Positions 1 through 6,922 of a DNA stretch of 59,845 nucleotides are shown one piece after another. Source of the stretch: an uncultured Alteromonadaceae bacterium (GTDB lineage Bacteria > Pseudomonadota > Gammaproteobacteria > Enterobacterales > Alteromonadaceae); assembly GCA_938085045.1 (NCBI GenBank), contig CALKGI010000042.1:1-59845 (forward strand), read 5' to 3'. The first letter of the stretch is position 1, and each line of letters starts with the position of its first letter. A program made the position numbers and the translations under genes. Below the pieces are notes generated by a model. That model was not told the origin of the DNA. It did not search any database and saw only the letters and a list, made by a program, of their open reading frames with translations.

Positions 1-295
1 TGGCAACACAGCGGTAACCCCGGCCTCGGACTGATTCTATATATTTGGGCGTTTGCGGGGTGTCGTTAAGCACCTGTCGAAGCAGCTTAATACGCTGTTT
101 AAGGGTTTCGTCGCTAACCACCTGTTCGCCCCATACCAAACTCATCAAATCATCTTGAGAGACTATCGCTGGTGCTCTTTGAACCAATACACACAATAAG
201 GTATAGCTGAGCTGGGGAATGGCGAGTTCTTCGTCGTTTTGACGTACCGTGCCCAATTTTGTGTTGAGGGTTAAGTCGTCAATTTGATAAAGCAT
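1..295 (-). CDS. Winged-helix (OmpR/CadC-type) transcriptional regulator, N-terminal part only
   Basis: The minus strand reads open from an ATG at 295 to the window edge, giving about 98 residues that begin MLYQIDDLTLN. The sequence matches the Trans_Reg_C winged-helix fold: an N-terminal beta-sheet segment, the LSYTLLCVLVQRAP helix, a DDLMSLVWGEQVVSDETLKQ segment, the recognition helix region RIKLLRQVL, and the closing wing YIESVRGRGYRC. In CadC/ToxR-type proteins this domain is at the N-terminus, as here, usually followed by a membrane segment and a periplasmic sensor; that part lies outside the window. In OmpR-type response regulators the domain is C-terminal, which does not fit. No clear Shine-Dalgarno precedes the ATG, so the start could be slightly different. 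It is divergent from the cyclophilin genes and could regulate them, which is inference. Confidence 0.85.
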   Translation of the reverse strand, partial: MLYQIDDLTLNTKLGTVRQNDEELAIPQLSYTLLCVLVQRAPAIVSQDDLMSLVWGEQVVSDETLKQRIKLLRQVLNDTPQTPKYIESVRGRGYRCVA

Positions 296-451
296 GTTGG
301 TGGTCAAGGGCAAGCACAAAGTCCTTAATGGTAGTGGGTTCAACACGCAAGACTAATGATATTTGGCGTTGATGCAAGCTATTCGTGCGCTTTGATTTGT
401 TTGCCTAGGTGCGGGGGTTGCATGTATCAATTTGTAATTTGCACCGTTTTA

Positions 452-466
452 TCGACTTTAAGTCGA
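452..466. promoter_or_regulatory. Perfect inverted repeat, candidate operator in the divergent intergenic region
   Basis: TCGACTT and AAGTCGA flank a single central base, a perfect 7+1+7 dyad. It lies in the 269-bp gap between the divergent winged-helix regulator and the first cyclophilin gene, about 100 bp upstream of the latter. A dyad in a divergent promoter region next to a DNA-binding protein gene suggests an operator. I see no convincing -35/-10 pair in the rest of this gap. Confidence 0.4.
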
Positions 467-564
467 CGTGATCGCTGGATCTTTGTTAACTGGTGGTTTA
501 TTCTGCTTCGCTATTAATTTTTAACATTAATTTAGTTTAATTCAACAACAGTGAAACAATCGTT

Positions 565-1368
565 ATGAAATTTAACACCACTTTATTAGCCGGTGCTTTG
601 TGCGCAGGTCTTTTCACCAGTCAAGCCGAGGCGACGATTGTCACACTGGAAACCTCTGTGGGCAACATTGACATCAATCTTTTTGACGAAACCACACCGC
701 AAACGGTCGCTAACTTTTTGGCTTATGTGAACACCGGGGCATATGACCATACTTTTATTCACCGCTCGGTACCGGGTTTTATTGTGCAAGGTGGCGGATT
801 TGTTTTTAACACCGGCACAGCATTCGATTCTGTAGAAACTTTGGCTGCGGTTGTCAACGAACCGGTGTTGTCAAACGTTCGTGGTACTATCTCTATGGCG
901 AAACCGCCGGGTGCACCGAATGGCGCAACCAGTGGATTTTTCTTTAACTTAATTGATAACAGTGGTGCTTTGGATCAAACCGAAGAAGGTTACGCTGTAT
1001 TTGGTCAACTTACTGACGAGAGTATGGCGGTTGTAGATGCGATTGCTGGTTTGCAGGTTTATGCATTTACCCAAGCATACAGCAACTCGGCGCTGGGTGA
1101 ATTGCCATTGCAAAATTACAACGACACCAGTGTTTTGCCAGTTGAAGATAACTTTATCATCATTCACAGCGCCACAGTCAGCGATGCCGCGACTGACACC
1201 GCTGCTGATTTAAACCCGGTTGTAAACGCAGGCCCAGCAACACCACCTGTGACACCACCAACGACTGATACACCAATCGACAGCAGCAGCGGCAACATGG
1301 GTTTGTTCAGCTTACTTATGCTAGCAGGCGCGGGTTTGATGCGTCGTAAAGTAAAGCCTAATTCTTAA
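565..1368 (+). CDS. Secreted cyclophilin-type peptidyl-prolyl isomerase with GlyGly-CTERM tail
   Basis: A 267-residue protein with a signal peptide (about residues 1-23, cleavage after SQAEA). A cyclophilin domain runs from about residue 24 to 200: VTLETSVGNIDINLFDE at the start, and the active-site segment FIHRSVPGFIVQGG, which keeps the catalytic Arg and the PGF..QGG signature. It should catalyse proline cis-trans isomerisation of exported proteins. A proline/threonine-rich linker follows, then a C-terminal tail with SSSGNMG, a hydrophobic segment and MRRKVK. That is the layout of GlyGly-CTERM sorting signals, which rhombosortase cleaves so the protein reaches the surface through type II secretion. 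The next gene is a diverged tandem copy that shares the first residues MKFNTT. Confidence 0.9.
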   Translation: MKFNTTLLAGALCAGLFTSQAEATIVTLETSVGNIDINLFDETTPQTVANFLAYVNTGAYDHTFIHRSVPGFIVQGGGFVFNTGTAFDSVETLAAVVNEPVLSNVRGTISMAKPPGAPNGATSGFFFNLIDNSGALDQTEEGYAVFGQLTDESMAVVDAIAGLQVYAFTQAYSNSALGELPLQNYNDTSVLPVEDNFIIIHSATVSDAATDTAADLNPVVNAGPATPPVTPPTTDTPIDSSSGNMGLFSLLMLAGAGLMRRKVKPNS

Positions 1369-1388
1369 GTTCAAGAGATAAATCGAGC

Positions 1389-1441
1389 GTTGCCTGATGA
1401 ATTGACTCGGCAACCGACAATATTTTCGACCGTTAACGGTC
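1389..1441. promoter_or_regulatory. Two dyads in the 94-bp gap between the cyclophilin paralogues
   Basis: GTTGCC (1389-1394) and GGCAAC (1409-1414) can form a short hairpin just after the first cyclophilin gene. A separate perfect 14-bp palindrome, GACCGTTAACGGTC (1428-1441), lies 21 bp before the second gene's ATG. The first could attenuate read-through and the second could be an operator. Neither has a U-tract, so I do not call a terminator. Confidence 0.35.
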
Positions 1442-1462
1442 AACAACAAGTGAAGTAACAAA

Positions 1463-2308
1463 ATGAAATTTAATACCACATTTATTGCCGGAGCAGTATG
1501 CGCCGGTCTTTTAGCATTTTCTAACAGCGCCGATGCGACCATTGTTGAGTTGGATACGTCGTTGGGTAAAGTTCGTATTAATCTTTATGATGAAACTACG
1601 CCTATTCCGGTAGCAAACTTCCTTCACTATGTTACTAACGGCACATACGACACTACTTTTATTCATAGAACTCAGCAAGATGATGATGCACTGACAGATA
1701 TTTCCTTAGAAATGGGCGGTTGGAAATATGAACCGGGCGATAATAAGCCAGCAGTAGAGGTTGCTGAGGGGGTTGCAAGAGAAAATAAACTTTCTCATGT
1801 GCATTATACTGTTTCAACAGTTATTTCAGACACTAATACCAATACATCTACCAGTAAATTCTCGTTCAATACCGGGGACAATAGCGCTGATTTTGATTTG
1901 GGTGTTCGTAGTGTGTTTGGTGAAATAACTGCTGATACCAGAGAGGTGGTTGATGCACTGGCAAAGGTACCTGGGTTTGCCATTCGAGGGGGGACCAGTA
2001 CGACTCTGACGCCTTTGCGAAATTATTCTAGCGAAGATTACACCAATGGCGTGGAGCAAACTGAAGATAACTATGTCATTATTCACAGCGCAACCATTTT
2101 TGATGCTGCAACTGACACAGCAGCTGGGTTGTCGCCACCATTAAACCCAAATTATATACCGCCGGGTCTCCCAACTGACCCTAGCCCAACCCCAACGGAT
2201 CCGACACCACCAACTGCCATTGATGGTGGTAGCGGTGGTAACTTCGGCATTTTCACATTGATTATGCTGGGTTTAGGTGGATTGAGCCGTCGTTTGAAAT
2301 TGAAGTAG
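1463..2308 (+). CDS. Diverged secreted cyclophilin-like protein with GlyGly-CTERM tail
   Basis: A 281-residue tandem paralogue of the preceding gene, with a similar signal peptide (MKFNTTFIAGAVCAGLL, cleavage near SADA) and start of the fold (IVELDTSLGKVRINLYDE). FIHR is retained, but the PGF..QGG active-site segment of the paralogue is replaced by an acidic stretch, QQDDDALTD, and the phenylalanine-rich substrate pocket is not recognisable. Isomerase activity is therefore doubtful; it may be a binding or scaffold version. A Pro/Thr linker leads to GGSGGNFG, a hydrophobic segment and SRRLKLK, a GlyGly-CTERM-type sorting tail. It is probably co-transcribed with the upstream copy. Confidence 0.85.
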   Translation: MKFNTTFIAGAVCAGLLAFSNSADATIVELDTSLGKVRINLYDETTPIPVANFLHYVTNGTYDTTFIHRTQQDDDALTDISLEMGGWKYEPGDNKPAVEVAEGVARENKLSHVHYTVSTVISDTNTNTSTSKFSFNTGDNSADFDLGVRSVFGEITADTREVVDALAKVPGFAIRGGTSTTLTPLRNYSSEDYTNGVEQTEDNYVIIHSATIFDAATDTAAGLSPPLNPNYIPPGLPTDPSPTPTDPTPPTAIDGGSGGNFGIFTLIMLGLGGLSRRLKLK

Positions 2309-2330
2309 TCCCACCCGTTTAAATGTAAAG

Positions 2331-2361
2331 CCAACCGTACGATGTTTTATTGTTCGGTTGG
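2331..2361 (+). terminator. Weak hairpin after the second cyclophilin gene
   Basis: CCAACCG (2331-2337) pairs with CGGTTGG (2355-2361) across a 17-base loop, 22 bases after the stop codon. The T-rich stretch starts only about 13 bases later, so this would be a poor intrinsic terminator. It may simply be a stem-loop that stabilises the transcript end. Confidence 0.35.
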
Positions 2362-2383
2362 TACCAAAACAGACTTTTTCTTC

Positions 2384-2411
2384 TTGCCTTTCTACCCATT
2401 ATCTCTATACT
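2384..2411 (+). promoter_or_regulatory. Candidate sigma-70 promoter for the cysteine-rich secreted protein
   Basis: TTGCCT (2384-2389) and TATACT (2406-2411) are separated by 16 bp and lie about 43 bp before the ATG at 2454. The match is 4/6 and 5/6 to consensus. It supports separate transcription from the upstream cyclophilins. Confidence 0.4.
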
Positions 2412-2453
2412 CCGCACTGATTTTTATACTCAGAATAATAAAGGATAGTGATA

Positions 2454-3320
2454 ATGCAAAAAAACACCTTAGTCATCAGTACTTTACTGGCCGCAGCGCT
2501 TGGCTGTAGCAGTGCCTACGCGGTTAAACATAATGCCAGTGATAACACTGTTGAAAGCGTCAATGTCGTTCAAGGTGGCGGCAGTGGTTGGCCACCAGAA
2601 GACCCAAATATCAAATATGTTTGTTATAACTGGCAAGCTCCAGCAGGTTGGGTGATGACTGGTAGAGGTTTTAGTGACTGTTCAGGTCTAAGTAAAAGCC
2701 TTAAATATGAACCACCAAGACATGATCAGTGGATTTGTGCCAGTGGTAATCAGCCAGCAGTAAAATATTATGTGACCGATAAGCAGACAGATAATTACGG
2801 GACCTGTGGAACATCTTTAAGTGCTACAGATCAGTTGTGGCGGATTATGGATGCTAATAAAAAACTACCAAATAATAGCCCAATCGAGCTGTGTGATGAC
2901 GATCCGTTACCGAGTTCTTATGTGCAAATGAGCTATTCACATGAGGAGTCAGCTCATGTTGATTATATGATCACCGAGCGACACACTGATGTCTGTATGA
3001 GTGGTTTCTCGTACATAGTACGTAAAAGTAAGGCCACTGCAATTCCTCAAGTCCTTCTTTCTATGCATCTTAAGTTTGTTAATACCATGAGAGTTTGCAC
3101 CAATCAGAATGTGCCGCCCTATGTAGACGTGGTTGCAGGTTCAACAATCAACGATAGTAAGTGCGACACAGCGCCGGGAAATGGCAATGGTCAAAGTCTT
3201 GAAATATTAGTTGATCATTACAAAATATGTAGTGGTCCATACAAGGATACAGCGGCCAAATATACCTGTGGTTATGGTCAAAGCACAGATTGGGATGTTA
3301 TGGGCACCGCAGATTATTAA
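2454..3320 (+). CDS. Unrecognised cysteine-rich secreted protein
   Basis: I do not recognise a family. The 288-residue product has a signal peptide (MQKNTLVISTLLAAALGCSSAYA) followed by a soluble region with about a dozen cysteines, which suggests disulphide bonds in the periplasm or outside the cell. A tryptophan/proline-rich N-terminal patch (GWPPEDPN, YNWQAPAGW) looks like a folded beta domain. The start is ATG at 2454 rather than the in-frame GTG at 2448, because the AAGGA at 2441-2445 has correct spacing only for the ATG. The leader contains GC-SS, but the residue before the Cys is Gly within a weak context, so a lipobox is possible though not convincing. It sits downstream of the GlyGly-CTERM pair without such a tail itself. 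Confidence 0.7.
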   Translation: MQKNTLVISTLLAAALGCSSAYAVKHNASDNTVESVNVVQGGGSGWPPEDPNIKYVCYNWQAPAGWVMTGRGFSDCSGLSKSLKYEPPRHDQWICASGNQPAVKYYVTDKQTDNYGTCGTSLSATDQLWRIMDANKKLPNNSPIELCDDDPLPSSYVQMSYSHEESAHVDYMITERHTDVCMSGFSYIVRKSKATAIPQVLLSMHLKFVNTMRVCTNQNVPPYVDVVAGSTINDSKCDTAPGNGNGQSLEILVDHYKICSGPYKDTAAKYTCGYGQSTDWDVMGTADY

Positions 3321-3344
3321 TAGACCGCTATAGCATTGCCATTG

Positions 3345-3487
3345 GTAGGATGGGCCGAGCTACGCGAGGCCCATCAAATCTATTCGGTTAAACTACCCCA
3401 TTTATAGCACCGCACACGCGCAGTCCAACAAAGGCTAAACGAATCGATAAAAATTGATGAGCCTCGGTTCCCTCGAACCCATCCTAC
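3345..3487. repeat. REP-like long hairpin element between convergent genes
   Basis: GTAGGATGGG (3345-3354) is the exact reverse complement of CCCATCCTAC (3478-3487). Inside these arms are further partly complementary words (GCCGAG.. and ..CCTCGG, GCGAGG and CCTCG). The 143-bp element fills the gap between two convergent genes. Similar elements in this window also begin with GTAGG or GGAGG, which suggests a family of dispersed intergenic hairpins. It may also act as a bidirectional transcription end. Confidence 0.7.
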
Positions 3488-3526
3488 GTTGAGGTGAAAA
3501 TTGATTTTTGCACCCTATGAACCCCC

Positions 3527-3901
3527 TCAACTTTTTTTCCTAACTCGCCCCCGCATCCCCTTAAACAAGGTATAAACAAAAAACAGGTGCGAAAACACAA
3601 TAATCACCAGAATTGATATAAATGAAGTTAACGTTTGTTTGAGTATCTGCCATTCGGTTTGGTGGCCAGTTAATGCCCGTTTGTTCGATTCGAGTTGGTC
3701 TGATATCGCACTTCGGTCTAACGTTTGTCCACTGGCAATAGCGTCTATTGCGTGTTCTATGCGTCCAATCTCTTCTTTGGCGTTTAAGTCAATGTTATCT
3801 CTAATATCACCGTACTTTGCCAACAAATAATAACTGCATAGGCAAAAAATCACTAAGGTGGCTGAAGATATCAATACGGTGAGAATGTCGACTTTTTTCA
3901 T
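3527..3901 (-). CDS. Small two-helix membrane protein of unknown function
   Basis: A 124-residue protein with one transmembrane segment at about residues 8-28 and another at about 90-113. The connecting region (about 30-88) is charged and helical, probably a coiled coil, and would be periplasmic if the N-terminus is cytoplasmic. The C-terminus is basic (RGRVRKKS). An AGGA about 11 bases before the ATG supports the start. I know no family for it. It is a monocistronic gene convergent with the cysteine-rich protein and divergent from the ABC transporter. Confidence 0.6.
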   Translation of the reverse strand: MKKVDILTVLISSATLVIFCLCSYYLLAKYGDIRDNIDLNAKEEIGRIEHAIDAIASGQTLDRSAISDQLESNKRALTGHQTEWQILKQTLTSFISILVIIVFSHLFFVYTLFKGMRGRVRKKS

Positions 3902-4146
3902 TTATACGATTTTCCTAGCTTATTGTTTTTAATCAATTGATTATCCTACGTTTTTATTGGCGAATTTGACCAAACTCTGTCAATTCGGTGGTTCTTTCAA
4001 ATGTTTTTATTATTGCCTGTTTGGTGTAAGTATTTGAAAACCCTTGCTATTGTTTAATTGGCGCGGTCATTGCGTAGGATGAAAAGTCCAAAACCCAAAC
4101 CGTTCATTTTTATCTTCACCGTAGCAAACAATAGCGAGTGCCCCTT

Positions 4147-5046
4147 ATGCCACAGAAAATGCAATTAGAAATTCAAAATCTGACTCAACGTTACGGTAAA
4201 GACAAGGTTGCACTTGATAACCTAAGCCTGACGCTCAAACCCGGCATCATCGGCTTGCTTGGCCCCAACGGGGCGGGCAAATCATCGTTGATGCGTATTT
4301 TGTCTTCTATCAGCAAACCCACACAAGGCACTGTGTTATGGCAAGGCGACGACATCATAAAAAATCCTAATCAATTACGCAAAGAATTAGGTTACTTGCC
4401 TCAGTCGTTTGGTGTTTACGAAAATTTAACGGCAAAGGAATTTTTGCTCTACCTCGCGTCTTTAAAGGGCTTACCGAGTAAAGCTGCGGCAATAAAAGTA
4501 GACGAATTGATTGAAATGGTGAACCTAACAGATGCGGCGAAAGTTGCGTTGAAAGGCTATTCGGGTGGTATGAAGCAGCGAGTGGGTATAGCACAAGCGT
4601 TATTGAACGACCCAAAGTTGTTGATTGTAGACGAACCAACAGTAGGGCTAGACCCAGAAGAACGCGCCCGTTTTCGTCATTTATTGTCTGACATGTCTGG
4701 CGAGCGAGTGATTATTTTGTCGACTCATATTGTGTCTGATGTTGAGTCTATTGCCGACCAAATAGCGATTATGAATGCAGGCAAACTATTGGCTTTTGAT
4801 ACCCCTGAGGCATTGCTGAAAAAAATGAATAAAGCGGTGTGGCATGCGGTGGTAGACCATGACGAAGTAAAAGTGCTACGTCAACAATATTGTATCTCTC
4901 ACAGTGCAAGACGCTCAGATGGTTTTCATATCAGCATTGTTTGTCATGAGCAACCTTTGCCAGGGGCGGTAAACATTGAACCTACGCTTGAAGATGTATT
5001 TTTGTTCCATACGCATTCTAAAAGCCAAGCGATGGAGAGCGCGTAA
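4147..5046 (+). CDS. ABC transporter ATP-binding protein (ABC-2 exporter type)
   Basis: An ATPase of about 299 residues with all the expected motifs in order: Walker A GPNGAGKSS, Q-loop LGYLPQ, signature YSGGMKQR, Walker B LLIVDEPTVGLD and the H-loop STH. The C-terminal 80 residues resemble the extra domain of drug, polysaccharide or bacteriocin-immunity type exporters. The start is uncertain: GTG at 4138, ATG at 4147 and ATG at 4159 are all in frame. I chose 4147 because of a weak GCGAG upstream. Its TAA overlaps the permease ATG (TAATG), so the pair is translationally coupled and forms one exporter. The substrate cannot be read from the sequence. Confidence 0.9.
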   Translation: MPQKMQLEIQNLTQRYGKDKVALDNLSLTLKPGIIGLLGPNGAGKSSLMRILSSISKPTQGTVLWQGDDIIKNPNQLRKELGYLPQSFGVYENLTAKEFLLYLASLKGLPSKAAAIKVDELIEMVNLTDAAKVALKGYSGGMKQRVGIAQALLNDPKLLIVDEPTVGLDPEERARFRHLLSDMSGERVIILSTHIVSDVESIADQIAIMNAGKLLAFDTPEALLKKMNKAVWHAVVDHDEVKVLRQQYCISHSARRSDGFHISIVCHEQPLPGAVNIEPTLEDVFLFHTHSKSQAMESA

Positions 5047-6590
5047 TGACAGCTATTTATTACACCTTTAGGGCAGACTTTTTTGACCGCGTACGGCGGC
5101 GCAACTATTTGGTTATTTTATTGTGTATGGTGATAGTGACCATGCTGTTTTTCCCTGCATCTGATGCCAGCTACGGCATGGTTATGATTGGCGGCTACAG
5201 GGGCATTTATAACTCGGCTTTTGTCGGTGCTGCGCTGGCAATTTTGAATGCGTTTTTCTTGCCAATCATTTGTTTTTATTTGGTTAAAAACGCGGTAGAG
5301 CGTGACCGTGACCGGGGGATAAGTGAGTTAATTGCGTCAACGCCGGTAACCAAACTTCAATATTTGCTAGGTAAGTGGTTGAGCAACCTGACGTTATTAA
5401 TAGGCGTGATGATTATTATGTCGCTTACGTCGGTGTTTGTTCAGTTGTGGCATGGTGAGTCTTATACCATTAACCCGTTAGACCTGTTTTTGCCGCAATT
5501 ACTTTATGTGTTACCAATACTTGCGGCTATTTCGGCTGCGGCAATATTGTTTGAGACTATCCCTGTGTTACGCGGTGGTATAGGTAATGTGGCGTACTTT
5601 TTTCTTTGGACCGCCGTTGTTGTGAATGGTATTGAAGGTGCATCTGGCGTTGGTGAGTTAATAGAGCAAATCCGTTTGGCGGTGATGAATCACGACCCGA
5701 GCAGTAATGGGGGAGTCAACATCGGCGTTACGGTGAGTTCGTCAGGTCAGGATAGACAGATAAACACTTTCGTTTGGTCTGGTGTGGTTTATAGTTCGGC
5801 CGTTTTTGTGTCTATTGCGACCGTGCTGGGTTTCAGTGCGGTGTTGCTGGGCGCTGCTACGCTGATTTTCGACCGTTTCAAAAAGGCCAAAGACCATTCA
5901 CAAACCAAGAATGGCGGGGGTAAATTTGCGCGTAAATTGGCCAAGCTGACAACACCACTGGGTAAATTGTTTGAAGTTGTGACTAACCCTTGGTCGTTTA
6001 CCCGATTGGTGCGTCAAGAATGTTTGTTGTTAATACGCGGGGGTTCGGTGTGGTGGTATTTGATTTTGGCCGGTTTTGGTTTGGCGCAATTAATCGCCCC
6101 GCTTGAAGCGGTAAGGGCTGTGGCTATTCCCGGCGCTTGGATATTGTGCGTATTAACGTTTTCACCCATGGGCCATAGAGAGTTACAACAAGGGGCCGAC
6201 CAATTAATATTCAGCTGTTTGTCGCCAATTAAAAAGCAGTTTCCAGCGATGTTGCTGGGCGGCTTTCTCATTGCATTTATGGTGGTAAGCCCCGCGTTTG
6301 TACGATTTGTTGTTAGTGGCGAATGGTTCTCGGCAGTGATGTTGTTAAGCGGTGCTTTGTTTATTGTGTCGTTGGCTCTTGCGTGTGGTTCGTTAACTCG
6401 CACCAGCCGTACGTTTGAGATTCTGTTCACGGCTATTTGGTACATGGGGCCATTGAATCGTTCACCGTTGGATTTTGTTGGGGTAGACCCTGTGCTGAGT
6501 CAGGCGGCAAACGCGCCGTTTGGATTTTTTGTCGCCTCGGTATGTTTGATAGCCGCTGCGTTGCAAGGGCGGCGGTGGCAAATGGGGTGA
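5046..6590 (+). CDS. ABC-2 type exporter permease
   Basis: A 514-residue integral membrane protein with about ten to twelve hydrophobic segments in two halves separated by a hydrophilic basic loop (around residues 280-300, FKKAKDHSQTKNGGGKFARK). The first half includes the ABC-2 feature of a cytoplasmic helix carrying ERDRDRGISELIASTPVTK before a transmembrane segment; this is the usual coupling region of the family. It overlaps the ATPase stop codon by one base. The two proteins should form a complete exporter in the inner membrane. Confidence 0.85.
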   Translation: MTAIYYTFRADFFDRVRRRNYLVILLCMVIVTMLFFPASDASYGMVMIGGYRGIYNSAFVGAALAILNAFFLPIICFYLVKNAVERDRDRGISELIASTPVTKLQYLLGKWLSNLTLLIGVMIIMSLTSVFVQLWHGESYTINPLDLFLPQLLYVLPILAAISAAAILFETIPVLRGGIGNVAYFFLWTAVVVNGIEGASGVGELIEQIRLAVMNHDPSSNGGVNIGVTVSSSGQDRQINTFVWSGVVYSSAVFVSIATVLGFSAVLLGAATLIFDRFKKAKDHSQTKNGGGKFARKLAKLTTPLGKLFEVVTNPWSFTRLVRQECLLLIRGGSVWWYLILAGFGLAQLIAPLEAVRAVAIPGAWILCVLTFSPMGHRELQQGADQLIFSCLSPIKKQFPAMLLGGFLIAFMVVSPAFVRFVVSGEWFSAVMLLSGALFIVSLALACGSLTRTSRTFEILFTAIWYMGPLNRSPLDFVGVDPVLSQAANAPFGFFVASVCLIAAALQGRRWQMG

Positions 6591-6645
6591 ATTTGGCTTT
6601 ACAACAAAGACTTGGCAATTAATGAAATGATTAACGAACGCCCAT

Positions 6646-6834
6646 ATGGAGGATGGGTTAGGCGAGGTACGAGCCGTAACCCATCGGCTACCTCGGGCTA
6701 TCACCTGCGACGGATATGGTGTTTCGATTTTAAAATATTTCGTTAGAACACAATTAAAGATTGTGTTGGGTTAGGGTAACCGATGGGTTACGCGCAAGCG
6801 CTAACTACGGCTCGTTCCTCGCCCCAGCCTCCAT
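6646..6834. repeat. REP-like nested inverted repeat between convergent genes
   Basis: The outer arms are ATGGAGG (6646-6652) and CCTCCAT (6828-6834). Inner perfect 13-bp arms CGTAACCCATCGG (6675-6687) and CCGATGGGTTACG (6780-6792) flank an AT-rich centre. It occupies most of the 332-bp gap between the convergent permease and S9 peptidase genes. Short open frames across it are shadows. The rest of the gap (6835-6922) holds a GC-rich tail with no gene that I can see. Confidence 0.7.
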
Positions 6835-6922
6835 TTGTTCTTCGTAGCAGGGGTTTGTTAATTGCACCAAAATAATTGACGAACCCCCACCTCGTAGGGG
6901 CCGCCCCCGTGCGCGCCCAGAT

